From Kangiellaceae bacterium (GTDB lineage Bacteria > Pseudomonadota > Gammaproteobacteria > Enterobacterales > Kangiellaceae): DNA of 64,000 bases. Location: the NCBI GenBank assembly GCA_026196875.1, contig JAPHTP010000045.1:1-64000 (forward strand), in the 5' to 3' direction. The notes beneath the pieces are model-generated. The model made no database searches and was not told where the DNA came from. It worked only from the letters and a program-made list of their open reading frames with translations. Positions 1 to 9,020 of the stretch are shown piece by piece (within the stretch, counting starts at the first letter, position 1; each line of letters starts with the position of its first letter). The position numbers and the translations under genes were made by a program.

Positions 1-378
<378 letters not shown>

Positions 379-556
379 AATATGTATAGTGCTCAAAAGA
401 ATACTGATTATTTTAGGAAAATAATTTCTCAAATCAATCAATGGTTTCTCTTGATAAATGTGTAATTCTCATCAAGAGTACCCACACAGATTGTTTTTTA
501 TTCATCTGTTTCAGAACAAAGCTCCTGAGGACCTGCTCAGCAAGCTTGGGCGCGAA
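379..556 (-). other. rrn leader between promoters and 16S
   Basis: This is transcribed leader between the promoter nearest the gene and mature 16S. In the rrn direction it contains ACAATCTGTGTGGGTACTC (about 472-490), a sequence typical of gammaproteobacterial 16S leaders near the RNase III processing stalk. I did not find a clear boxA. Confidence 0.7.
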
Positions 557-584
557 ATTATACATCCTTCCAACACCCTGTCAA
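557..584 (-). promoter_or_regulatory. rrn promoter, copy nearest 16S
   Basis: In the rrn direction the -35 is TTGACA (579-584) and the -10 is TATAAT (557-562), with a 16-base spacer. Both hexamers match the sigma-70 consensus exactly. A GC-rich discriminator (TTCGCGCCC) follows, as expected for stringent/growth-rate control of rRNA. Confidence 0.85.
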
Positions 585-672
585 CCGTTTATTTTTAAAA
601 GTTGTTAAACTTTCTAAACCGTTGACTCCGCTTCATTTTTTCACCAATCATTTTTGGCTGAAGCGGGCGCGC

Positions 673-700
673 ATTATACAGTGCGCTTAGTCGCTGTCAA
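673..700 (-). promoter_or_regulatory. rrn promoter, second copy
   Basis: In the rrn direction the -35 is TTGACA (695-700), the spacer is 16 bases and the -10 is TATAAT (673-678). A GCGCGCCCGC discriminator follows. The architecture is the same as the copy at 557-584. Confidence 0.85.
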
Positions 701-788
701 TACTTTATGTTAATCTTTTTTAATTAACTTAAAGCCTTGATAGCCTTGAGCATTTTGGCCTTCACCACAACCCTCAAGCGAGGCGCGC

Positions 789-816
789 ATTATACAGTGC
801 GACTTGCCTCTGTCAA
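789..816 (-). promoter_or_regulatory. rrn promoter, third copy
   Basis: In the rrn direction the -35 is TTGACA (811-816), the spacer is 16 bases and the -10 is TATAAT (789-794). A GCGCGCCTCGC discriminator follows. Confidence 0.82.
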
Positions 817-913
817 CCAACTTTTTAAATCTTTTTTGAAGCTTTAAAACTCAGTTGACCCACCCCTGGTTAAAGCCATCTTTTAACGACCTTTCCCCTC
901 GAAGCGGACGCGC

Positions 914-941
914 ATTATAGGCCCTCAATTTCCAAAAACAA
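914..941 (-). promoter_or_regulatory. rrn promoter, most distal copy (weaker -35)
   Basis: The -10 TATAAT (914-919) is followed by a GCGCGTCCGC discriminator like the other copies. The best -35 at 16 bases is TTGTTT (936-941), which is poorer than in the other three. From 942 to 1199 I see only AT-rich DNA, possibly UP-element or Fis-binding sequence, and no gene. Confidence 0.6.
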
Positions 942-1199
942 GCTTTTTTTAAAACTTTATGAAAATTATTTTGAAATAGCTCATTTGGCAAACAACAAGC
1001 CCCTTTTTGGACAACTATTGACCAACTTTAATCGTGAATTAAGAGCGAAATCTGCGTTTGGAAAACAACACTATTCGGCTTTAAAAGCTAACGCTAATAC
1101 AACCGGGGCAGATTTGACGACATAATCAGTTTATTATTTGTACGAGTTACCCTGTTTTATCGCTTTTAATTAATTTCCTTTAATTAGCACATTCAATAG

Positions 1200-3005
1200 T
1201 CATGACGAAAAAAGAAACCAAACAAGGATTAGGGTAATCAACCAAAAACCTGAAATTATCTGCCAAAATAATGCCTGACTTTTATCTTTCTTATAAGTTG
1301 GATCGTCGAGTAAGTAATCAGGGTTGGGGTGATGTAGATCAGTTAAAAACTCATTAATAGTGTCATATCGCTTTTCCAAGTCGAACATCACACCTCTTTC
1401 CAGGGTTCTATCAAACCACAGGGGAATGATTGGATTAAACTCGTTGGCGGTTCGATAACGCAGACGGTCATAATCAAGCATAGAATTACATTCTTCAATT
1501 TCGTTGCCATATGGCAATTCACCGGTAAATAACTCGTAGCAAATTGTAGCAAGGGCGTATAGATCTCCTTGTACACCTGAATTTATTCCCATCAAATATT
1601 GCGGATCAGAATAGGAAGCAGTGCCTAATGCGCTTTCATGAGTAATTGGCCGAAAAACTTCAGCCACTCCCGCGACATATACAGAACCAAAATCAACTAT
1701 TTTTACCTGACCTTCTGGAGAGAGCATGACATTGCCTGGCTTTAGGTCCTGGTGAATAGTTTCCTGATTATGAAAAGCTTGCAAACCCTCAGCTATTTGT
1801 TCAACGATTTTAATCGCCACCCTGGGACGCGGAAATTGATTTTTTTTCATCCATTTTTCAAGTGTTTCTCCGTGAACATACTCCATTAAGTAATATAAAA
1901 AGTTACGCCTTCTTTTTTGCGATAACGTTTTTACTACGTAAGGACTATCGATTCTTTTGCCAATCCACTCTTCTTGAATAAAGCGATCAATGTATGAAGT
2001 ATCCTTTTCGAAGTTTATAGACGGTGTCTTCATCACCATCATCTCCCCACTATCCTCATCTTCAACCATATAAAGCTGACTACGACTACTCGCAAAGATT
2101 TCCTTCTTGATCAGAAAGCCGTCTATTTTCATTCCTGGCTCTAGTTCCGGAGGGAAAGGTAATCGAGTCAATTTGGTATTGTAATCATTTAGACTTTCCT
2201 GAGGCAGCTTTTCTATTTCCAACACGATACAGCTAATATTGTCATCGCTGCCGCTTTGCTCAGCCAATTCAACAAGACGCTCGGCCTTTTGCTGCGCTTT
2301 CAGATTTTGCTTTAATACTTCTACGATTTTTTCGTCCGGTACAAAATCATGCACTCCATCGCTGGAAAGCATAAAACAATCGCCTTCCTTTAAACTAACT
2401 TTGCTGTAGTCGATATGCAAGTTGCTATCCATTCCAACCGCCCTAGCCAAAATACTGCGACCTTTACCGAGCGCTGCCACGTGATCTTTAGTCAGTTGTC
2501 TCAGTCCCTCACCCACAAGTTGATAAATCCGGCTGTCACCCGCATGAAATATGTGTCCGATCTGAGATTTAAGTACCATGCCGCTGAATGTACACAAATA
2601 CCCTTTCTCTTCATTTACATATTCATGACTTTTCCGATAAAGCTTTAAGTTTATTGTGGTAAGTAGTTTTTGACCGGCATGACTTACCGACCAAGTATCC
2701 GGAGTCTGAAAATAGTCTTCAATGAAATTGTTGACCGCTGTTTGGCTGGCAACTTTACCAGCCTCTGCACTAGAGACCCCATCTGCAACCGCCACTGCAA
2801 TCCCTTTAGTTTCTCTTTGCAATAGGTCATCAGGGATGTAGCTTCCGACAAAGTCTTCGTTTTCGTCTTTTATTCCACGTATGGAGTGCTGCCCTACTTT
2901 TACTTGCAGCACGGTATTTTCATCAGCCTCACCAAAACTTAGATCAGTATTTTTCTGGTCTAATTCTTGTCTGTTTTCTGTTTTGCTTTTCTCGCGATCG
3001 TTCAT
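1200..3005 (-). CDS. Bifunctional PP2C-type phosphatase / Ser-Thr protein kinase, membrane-anchored
   Basis: An N-terminal PP2C domain (about residues 35-265) shows the metal-binding motifs GIKDENEDF, VADGVSSAEAG, GDSRIYQL, SSDGVHDF and GSDDNIS. A kinase domain (about 300-560) has the VMK lysine, HQDLKPGN catalytic loop and DFG. A C-terminal hydrophobic helix ends at FLFSS. The glycine-rich loop is degenerate (ASSRSQLY in place of GxGxxG). I chose ATG at 3005 (MNDREK), with AAGAG eight bases upstream, over a TTG eight codons earlier. Homologues of this fusion lie beside nitrate transporter genes in Pseudomonas, matching the upstream narK-type gene here. It probably controls nitrate uptake or assimilation by reversible phosphorylation, but the substrate is unknown. 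Confidence 0.88.
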   Translation of the reverse strand: MNDREKSKTENRQELDQKNTDLSFGEADENTVLQVKVGQHSIRGIKDENEDFVGSYIPDDLLQRETKGIAVAVADGVSSAEAGKVASQTAVNNFIEDYFQTPDTWSVSHAGQKLLTTINLKLYRKSHEYVNEEKGYLCTFSGMVLKSQIGHIFHAGDSRIYQLVGEGLRQLTKDHVAALGKGRSILARAVGMDSNLHIDYSKVSLKEGDCFMLSSDGVHDFVPDEKIVEVLKQNLKAQQKAERLVELAEQSGSDDNISCIVLEIEKLPQESLNDYNTKLTRLPFPPELEPGMKIDGFLIKKEIFASSRSQLYMVEDEDSGEMMVMKTPSINFEKDTSYIDRFIQEEWIGKRIDSPYVVKTLSQKRRRNFLYYLMEYVHGETLEKWMKKNQFPRPRVAIKIVEQIAEGLQAFHNQETIHQDLKPGNVMLSPEGQVKIVDFGSVYVAGVAEVFRPITHESALGTASYSDPQYLMGINSGVQGDLYALATICYELFTGELPYGNEIEECNSMLDYDRLRYRTANEFNPIIPLWFDRTLERGVMFDLEKRYDTINEFLTDLHHPNPDYLLDDPTYKKDKSQALFWQIISGFWLITLILVWFLFSS

Positions 3006-3077
3006 TGCAGAAGCTCTTAAGATTAACAATTAGTATTCTGTAGTTGGATATGCCTAACATAGCTTTTATTGCTAAAT

Positions 3078-3108
3078 AAAAAAAGCCCCTGGCTGGCAGA
3101 GGCTTTTT
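3078..3108 (-). terminator. Rho-independent terminator after nitrate transporter
   Basis: In the minus direction AAAAAGCC-T-CTG pairs with CAG-G-GGCTTTTT around a short loop, and the T run continues. It separates the transporter gene (stop at 3131) from the kinase gene (start 3005), so the kinase is either read through at a low level or has its own promoter. Confidence 0.8.
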
Positions 3109-3130
3109 ATCAAGAACAAAAGTACATGTG

Positions 3131-4606
3131 TTACTCAACGTCAATCAGATGTACAGTCCCATCAGGCATTACTTCTGCCATATGGCCTTTAGGTTCATCG
3201 ATAAACCAACAAGCAACAAAGATAAACAATGCAGAAGCAGATATTACATAGAAGAAAGTACTGTAATCAACAAATGACAACACAGTTAAGTAAGTAACCG
3301 CGCCGACGTTGCCGTAGGCGCCGGCCATACCTGCAATTTGCCCAGTCATTCTACGCTTAACTAAGGGAACAATCGCAAATACCGCACCTTCCCCGGCTTG
3401 CACAAAGAAAGAGCAGCACATAGTGGCAATAACCGCTAGCGGGATCCACCATTGGCTATCAATATGGCCAAGAGTAAAGTATCCAAGCGCCAGTCCACCG
3501 ACTAAAACCATCAAGGTTTTACGACGACCAATTTTATCGCTTAAGTATCCACCAGTAGGACGAGCAACGAGATTCATAAATGCAAAACCTGATGCTAATA
3601 GTCCGGCCTTAACAGGGTCCAATCCGTCAAACGTCTCAAGAAAGAACAAGGGTAACATGGAAACAACTGCTAGCTCAGAACCGAAAGTTACGAAGTAAGC
3701 GACGTCCAAAATAGCTACTTGCTTAAATTTGTACTTTTCCAAGTCTGGTACGCCGTGTTTTAAGTTTTCTTTATTGACTTGATAAATCGCGTTGGTCTGT
3801 ATTGCAAATAGAGCACCTAGCGCAATCCACATGATATACATTGTTTGCTCAGTCAATAATCCAACTCCTGAAGGAGATAGTTTCCATGCAAGCACGCCTA
3901 AGGCGAGGTACATCGGAATATTCATCAGCAAGTAAAAATAAAAATCCCCCTTGCTGGTTACTTCAAGACCACCTGATTTTTTGGGTTTAAAGTAAGTTGA
4001 TCCCTTTGGCGTATTACGAGCAGCGGTGTAGAAAAATAAACCATAAGCACCTGCGAGAACACCAGTTAAACCTAGTGCGTATCTCCAACCGTCATCACCA
4101 CCAAATAGTAGCGCTATTGTTGGTAAAGTCATTGCCCCTGCTGCTGAACCAAAGTTACCCCAACCGCCATAAATACCTTCGGCGACGCCGACCTGTTTCG
4201 CGGGAAACCACTCACCGACCAATCGAATACCTATCACGAATCCCGCCCCGACAAAGCCTAGCAAGAATCGGAATAGCGCGAGAGCTTCATAGGAGGTTGC
4301 CGTGGCAAAGCCAAGACAAATAAAGCTAGATGTGACTAACAGGCAACTGTACACAATCCTCGGACCAAATTTATCGACCAGAATACCAATTGCAATACGA
4401 GCAGGAATAGTCAAAGCGACGTTAAGAATTAACAACGCTTTAATTTGTTGTGATGACAGGTCAAATGCTTCTTTAATAAAAACCATTAAAGGCGCATGTG
4501 AAAACCAGACCACAAAAGTTAAGAAAAAGGCGAACCAAGTTACGTGGAGCGTCTTAATTTTAGGGTCTTTCAAATTGAGTAAATTGAGTTTGCCTTCATT
4601 AGACAT
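3131..4606 (-). CDS. NarK/NasA-family nitrate transporter (MFS)
   Basis: A 491-residue major facilitator protein with about 12 membrane segments. Both nitrate-porter signatures are visible: a Gly/Asn-rich segment ([15 protein letters not shown]) in the first half and [13 protein letters not shown] in the second. The conserved membrane arginines are in PARIAIG and VARPTGGYL. It should move nitrate or nitrite across the inner membrane. Pairing with the kinase/phosphatase gene resembles Pseudomonas nasA, which would suggest assimilatory uptake, but no assimilatory nitrate reductase is in the window, so the physiological role is unresolved. An FNR-type box lies about 90 bases upstream. Confidence 0.92.
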   Translation of the reverse strand: MSNEGKLNLLNLKDPKIKTLHVTWFAFFLTFVVWFSHAPLMVFIKEAFDLSSQQIKALLILNVALTIPARIAIGILVDKFGPRIVYSCLLVTSSFICLGFATATSYEALALFRFLLGFVGAGFVIGIRLVGEWFPAKQVGVAEGIYGGWGNFGSAAGAMTLPTIALLFGGDDGWRYALGLTGVLAGAYGLFFYTAARNTPKGSTYFKPKKSGGLEVTSKGDFYFYLLMNIPMYLALGVLAWKLSPSGVGLLTEQTMYIMWIALGALFAIQTNAIYQVNKENLKHGVPDLEKYKFKQVAILDVAYFVTFGSELAVVSMLPLFFLETFDGLDPVKAGLLASGFAFMNLVARPTGGYLSDKIGRRKTLMVLVGGLALGYFTLGHIDSQWWIPLAVIATMCCSFFVQAGEGAVFAIVPLVKRRMTGQIAGMAGAYGNVGAVTYLTVLSFVDYSTFFYVISASALFIFVACWFIDEPKGHMAEVMPDGTVHLIDVE

Positions 4607-4690
4607 GTTATTCCCCTTACACGGACTTCATGCATATAGCTGTTTGGGTTAAGTTCTGCTGAATCATCCTCCCTTTAATAATGCGTCAGG

Positions 4691-4704
4691 CTGATCTGAA
4701 TCAA
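4691..4704. promoter_or_regulatory. FNR/Anr-type binding site between divergent nitrate transporters
   Basis: CTGATCTGAATCAA matches TTGAT-N4-ATCAA in 9 of 10 positions. For the minus-strand transporter a GATGAT -10 lies at the spacing of a class II activator site (centre near -41.5). For the plus-strand transporter at 4882 a TTAATA lies at roughly the same distance on the other side. The site could serve both genes. Confidence 0.65.
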
Positions 4705-4881
4705 ATGGACCAGACAAACCAAGCGGACTAACACTTAATAGTAAGGAAAAATATCACTAAAGAGGTATATTCAAATGAGTGTATTGAGGAGTTTTTGGTT
4801 ACAATGACTTATTGCCGTACCAGTAAAATAGGTCGAATTTACTGGAGTTTATTAAAAACCCAATAACAGGTTTGACGTCAG

Positions 4882-6150
4882 ATGGAATTTCAAGATAAAC
4901 AAGCAACCCGCGTATTGCTAATGGCAACTTTGGCATTTGCTGCGAATTTTTCCGTATGGACTCTTTATGCGGTGATGGGGATAAGCATTAAGGAAACTCT
5001 TTCGCTTAGCTCTACCGAATTCGGCTTTTTACTTGCATCTCCCATGCTGACTGGTGCGATTCTCAGATTTCCAGTTGGATTCTTATGTGAAATTTATTCA
5101 TGCCGCAAACTCTTTATCTGGCAGATGATAATCTTAATACCGGCGATTGCCTCACTTCCTTGGGTTGAATCTTACTGGGGTTATATCGCGGTGGGATTAG
5201 TAACGGGGATTTCGGGAGTTTCGTTTACTATCGGTATTCGCTATGTTTCTGTTTGGTTTGAATCTCGGCAACAAGGCTATGCGATGGGTGTCTTTGGTGC
5301 CGGTAATGCCGGAGCAGCTATTACACTAGCGTTAGCACCTTTAATTATTAAATATTGGAGTTGGGAGTCGATTGGCATTTTTTATGCGGTTGGCATGGCT
5401 GTGATGGTAGTCCTGTTTACACTTATAGCACCGGAAGAGACCGCCTATATGAAGAAGCGAAGAAAGACTGACATTTCATTTCACTTGGCACCATTAAAAC
5501 AGGCACAAGTTTGGCGGTTCGGTCTATATTATTACTTCGTTTTTGGTAGCTTTTTAGCACTCTTACTATGGCTTCCCCAATACTATATGAATACTTATAA
5601 GCTAGATTTAGAAACAGCGATGCTATTTACCCTTCTATTTGTAACCAGTTCATCAATGGTGCGAGCGCTGGGTGGGTGGTTCGCGGATCGCTATGGCGGG
5701 CGAACTGTTAACTGGAGCGTTTTCTGGGTCTGTTTAGTCTGTTTGTTTTTCTTAAGCTATCCACCAACTACCATGATTATTCACGGAGTTGAAAAGAACG
5801 TTGAGTTTTTTATTAATATCAATGTTTGGGTATTTACCTTCCTGATTTTTATTATCGGAATCGCACAAGGCTTTGGTCGCGCTAGTGTTTATAAAGTTAT
5901 CCAGGAACATTTCCCAGAACATATGGGGAGCGTGGGTGGAACGGTAGCCACAATTGGTGCCTTAGGCGGAGTGACCTTACCGGTGTTTTTTGGTATTGCA
6001 GTTGATATGTTTGGTATTCATACAGCCTGCTTTATGATCCTATATGGTATCCTGGCAGCCTGCATGGCAGTAATGTACTTCTCACTCAAAGCAGAGCAGC
6101 ATAAGAAATTGCTACGTGATGCAATTGCTAATAATTTCTTGGAAAAATGA
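4882..6150 (+). CDS. NarK1-like nitrate/nitrite transporter (MFS)
   Basis: A 422-residue MFS protein, short like the NarK1 type. The substrate-site arginines sit in ILRFPVGF (TM2) and SMVRALGGW (TM8). The two nitrate signatures are GVFGAGNAGAAI and GTVATIGALGGV. NarK1-type proteins are usually linked to nitrate/proton symport, while NarK2-type proteins work mainly as nitrate/nitrite exchangers. This gene faces away from the transporter at 3131-4606 and converges on the narL-like gene, whose stop is only 9 bases beyond its own. The ribosome-binding site before the ATG is weak. Confidence 0.9.
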   Translation: MEFQDKQATRVLLMATLAFAANFSVWTLYAVMGISIKETLSLSSTEFGFLLASPMLTGAILRFPVGFLCEIYSCRKLFIWQMIILIPAIASLPWVESYWGYIAVGLVTGISGVSFTIGIRYVSVWFESRQQGYAMGVFGAGNAGAAITLALAPLIIKYWSWESIGIFYAVGMAVMVVLFTLIAPEETAYMKKRRKTDISFHLAPLKQAQVWRFGLYYYFVFGSFLALLLWLPQYYMNTYKLDLETAMLFTLLFVTSSSMVRALGGWFADRYGGRTVNWSVFWVCLVCLFFLSYPPTTMIIHGVEKNVEFFININVWVFTFLIFIIGIAQGFGRASVYKVIQEHFPEHMGSVGGTVATIGALGGVTLPVFFGIAVDMFGIHTACFMILYGILAACMAVMYFSLKAEQHKKLLRDAIANNFLEK

Positions 6151-6159
6151 ATCGCAGTT

Positions 6160-6798
6160 TTAGTGAGAAATCTTCTGCTCGACAGCCCAAACAGCAGCTT
6201 CAACACGGGTTTTAAGGCCTAACTTTTTAAGTAAGTTTTTGACGTGTACTTTTACTGTTCCCTCGGTAATACCTAACTTATTGGCAATAACCTTATTACT
6301 ACCACCGGTGGCGATCTGCTTAAGGATTTCCATTTCGCGGTGAGTTAATTTATCCAGCAAGTTGACTTGTGTTTTTGCTTGTAATGAACGCGCCAACAAT
6401 TGAGTCAAAGGACCACTCAAAACTAGCTCGCCATCAAGACAACGATTAATTTTTTCGATCAATTCTTCAGGCTCAGAATCTTTTAATAAGTATCCATCAG
6501 CGCCAAACTTTAAGGCCTGCAGCACATCAGCATCGCTATCCGAAACGGAAAAGATGACTACTTTTGCGTCAACATCAGCTCGCTTAAGTGCACTTAACGT
6601 ATCAATGCCGCTAAGGCCTTTCATGTTGAGATCGAGCAGCACCAAATCAGGCTTTTCTTCAACCGTCAACTTAATTGCCTCTTCACCGGAACTTGCTTCT
6701 CCAATTACTTCTAAATTATCTTCAAGCGCGATCAACTGTGCTACTCCCTTGCGCAGCATAGGGTGATCGTCGACTAATATTATTTTTGCACCGGCCAT
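6160..6798 (-). CDS. narL: NarL-family response regulator
   Basis: A 212-residue regulator. The receiver domain has the acidic pocket D10/D11, phospho-acceptor D56 in LVLLDLNMKG and a conserved Lys in GYLLKDSEP. The C-terminal LuxR/NarL-type helix-turn-helix starts at LTHREMEILKQIATG and includes ITEGTVKVHVKNLLKKLG. It lies 39 bases after a NarX-type sensor gene on the same strand and among nitrate transport and reductase genes, so it is expected to activate the nar promoters when nitrate is sensed. NarP is an alternative name because the two are hard to separate by sequence alone. Confidence 0.92.
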   Translation of the reverse strand: MAGAKIILVDDHPMLRKGVAQLIALEDNLEVIGEASSGEEAIKLTVEEKPDLVLLDLNMKGLSGIDTLSALKRADVDAKVVIFSVSDSDADVLQALKFGADGYLLKDSEPEELIEKINRCLDGELVLSGPLTQLLARSLQAKTQVNLLDKLTHREMEILKQIATGGSNKVIANKLGITEGTVKVHVKNLLKKLGLKTRVEAAVWAVEQKISH

Positions 6799-6837
6799 TT
6801 TATTCTCGTTTATTGAGTTAAATAAGTTTAAAAGTCT

Positions 6838-8619
6838 CTAACTTTTTCTGCTCGACGAATTTTTACTGAAGGAAATTTCTACTTCAGTTCCTTGGTTTTC
6901 TCTATCTCTAATTTCTATCTGGGCATTAAGAGAATTGGCTCGTTCTTCCATAATACCGATCCCTAAATGTTCTTTTTGATCTTTAGGTAACTTTAGCCCC
7001 TTACCATCATCCCAAATATTAACCCGAACCAGCTCCTTTTGTTTTCCAATTTTTACTCCAGCATGGGTCGCTTCTGCGTGGCGCTGTACGTTGGAAAGAG
7101 CTTCCCTAACTATCTGCAACACGTGTATTTCCTGATTAGCGGATAAGAAGTTTTGCGGCAATTGAAAATCCAGTTCTACGGGATGATGACATTTTACACT
7201 AAACTCTGCCACAGTCCCTTGAAGCGCATTTTCAATTGATGGGTCATCGAGTTTGAGCCGGAAAGTCGTCAACAACTCCCGCAATTGACTATAGGCCTTA
7301 TTCAGGCCCTGCTTGATATCATTGATTGTCTCAGTGACCAATGGTTGTTCTACTTGTTTTTCAACTTTGCGGGTTAACAGACTCAATTGAACCTTTAAGT
7401 ATGAAAGAGACTGAGCCAATGAATCATGAAGTTCTCTTGCAATAACAGCCCGTTCTTCGGCGATAAGTAACCGATCTTCAGTATTTCGTTTTTGTTCTAA
7501 GTGAACCGCAGTACCAATGAGATCAGCCATAGCTTGCAATAGTTGAGTTTGCCAAACTTGCGGGGATTGATGTTTGGGTAACCACCAAACCAGATAACCA
7601 AACAACTGAGACTGTTTTTCAAGTGGGAATTCTATTCTATTAAAACTTGAGCGTTCATTTGATGAACTTTTATCCTCAGTTAATTCTGAGCCAGAACGTT
7701 CAAGAGTTACCTTACTAGGCTCAAGCATCAGTTCTATATCTTCAACTATACTTAAGCTCAAATCAAATTGGTGATATTCCTCGCTCGCAAGCTTGCTCGC
7801 GGCGTGAAACAGAAGTTCTAGCGAACGATTACTTTGTGTGAGTTCAAGTGTCTTTTGCTCAACTCGATCTTCAAAATCTTGGTATGTTAGCTTTAGCTGG
7901 GCTGACATTTGATTAATTGTTTTGGCAAGCACACCTAATTCATTTTCACCACGATAGTCCGCTTTGCCCTCAAAATCTCCCTGACCGGTCCTCCTTGCAA
8001 CCTCGACGATTTGACGTAAAGGAACAACGACAACTTTATGCAATCGAAGCAGAACCGTTGCGGAAACAATTAGCACAGCAAGTAAGCTAATTCCTTGAAT
8101 CAATCGTAAAGAGGTAAGTTTCTTTTCAGACTCAACCTGCAAAAGGCTCACAAATTTGTCAATGACTAGAACAAACGCGTCAAAATCGTCTAGCGTCCAA
8201 AGATGTTTTTGCTGTTTATATTTCTGCCATTGACTTTGCACTAACTGAAATTGATCGCTGATCTCAGCCAATTCTTTATCACTGCTCACTCCACCTGAAT
8301 AGACTTTGTTCAGTCTTAGATCAAACTCAGCTATTTCTTTAAGTAAGCGGTCGCCGTTCCCCTCGTTAGCAGTTAAAGCGGAACGAGAAACGCGCAATGC
8401 TTGCATGCGAAGTGCACCAGCATTATTAATCTGTGCAGCATCTCCACTTAAGCTTTCGGACACCAACATAGAAGAAATCATACTGAGCAAGCTCAAAAAA
8501 ATGATCACTCCCATTATTTGACCTGCACGCGCGACGATAGAAGAACTTTTAGTCAGAACTTCTGCTTCATCAGTATCCTGGGATGCAAAGTCAGTCGGCT
8601 GATTTTTCATTTTAGTCAT
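6838..8619 (-). CDS. narX: NarX-type nitrate/nitrite sensor histidine kinase
   Basis: A 593-residue sensor. TM1 is at about 34-53. It is followed by a P-box-like segment (INNAGALRMQALRV, about 64-77), the periplasmic nitrate-binding element of NarX/NarQ. TM2 is near 170-190, then a HAMP region and a divergent GAF-like centre. The HisKA_3 motif ARELHDSLAQSLS carries phospho-acceptor H398. The HATPase ends with DDGKGL and GIGIMEERA. The product sits in the inner membrane and should phosphorylate the NarL protein encoded immediately downstream. NarQ is an alternative name, but linkage with narL favours NarX. Confidence 0.92.
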   Translation of the reverse strand: MTKMKNQPTDFASQDTDEAEVLTKSSSIVARAGQIMGVIIFLSLLSMISSMLVSESLSGDAAQINNAGALRMQALRVSRSALTANEGNGDRLLKEIAEFDLRLNKVYSGGVSSDKELAEISDQFQLVQSQWQKYKQQKHLWTLDDFDAFVLVIDKFVSLLQVESEKKLTSLRLIQGISLLAVLIVSATVLLRLHKVVVVPLRQIVEVARRTGQGDFEGKADYRGENELGVLAKTINQMSAQLKLTYQDFEDRVEQKTLELTQSNRSLELLFHAASKLASEEYHQFDLSLSIVEDIELMLEPSKVTLERSGSELTEDKSSSNERSSFNRIEFPLEKQSQLFGYLVWWLPKHQSPQVWQTQLLQAMADLIGTAVHLEQKRNTEDRLLIAEERAVIARELHDSLAQSLSYLKVQLSLLTRKVEKQVEQPLVTETINDIKQGLNKAYSQLRELLTTFRLKLDDPSIENALQGTVAEFSVKCHHPVELDFQLPQNFLSANQEIHVLQIVREALSNVQRHAEATHAGVKIGKQKELVRVNIWDDGKGLKLPKDQKEHLGIGIMEERANSLNAQIEIRDRENQGTEVEISFSKNSSSRKS

Positions 8620-8864
8620 TCAATTAATTCTAACTTTTCACGATACTAAATGGGAACTATTTGCATTTGTTTTTGCATTCGTTGGCGGGGTATACACCAC
8701 GCTTTGAAGCCTACTACCTCCAAAGAGTTCGACTCCAATAAAAATTATGATAGCAAACATCTTTTAGCTAAAAAAGAAAATAAAAACAATTAGTTAGAAG
8801 GAAGTATCAACTATTACTTTAGTGGTAGCTTAAGTATCCGCACCTTTTCACCTAAATTTGCCGA

Positions 8865-8878
8865 ATGATCCAGATCAA
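8865..8878 (+). promoter_or_regulatory. FNR/Anr-type site of the narK-narGHJI promoter
   Basis: ATGATCCAGATCAA matches TTGAT-N4-ATCAA in 9 of 10 positions. A TTAATT -10 candidate lies at 8899-8904, which puts the site centre near -40 from the likely start, the class II activation position. The rest of the 400-base gap between narX and narK (8620-9020) shows no gene. I could not identify NarL heptamers with confidence. Confidence 0.7.
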
Positions 8879-9020
8879 GGTTGCCAATCTAGGAATTGTT
8901 AATTTCTCATCACCAGTAAGGATTTTTGCAGCGGCTCAACAATGAGACGCTAAAACAATAGCTAATGGCGTGTTAACTGAGCGCCTTATTCACATACTTA
9001 AAAGTGATTTGGAGTAACAA

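Noticed and set aside
1388..1576. Short antisense ORFs inside the kinase/phosphatase, narG, tyrS, A2M and other long genes
   Set aside because: They follow the codon periodicity of the true gene on the other strand and lack ribosome-binding sites.
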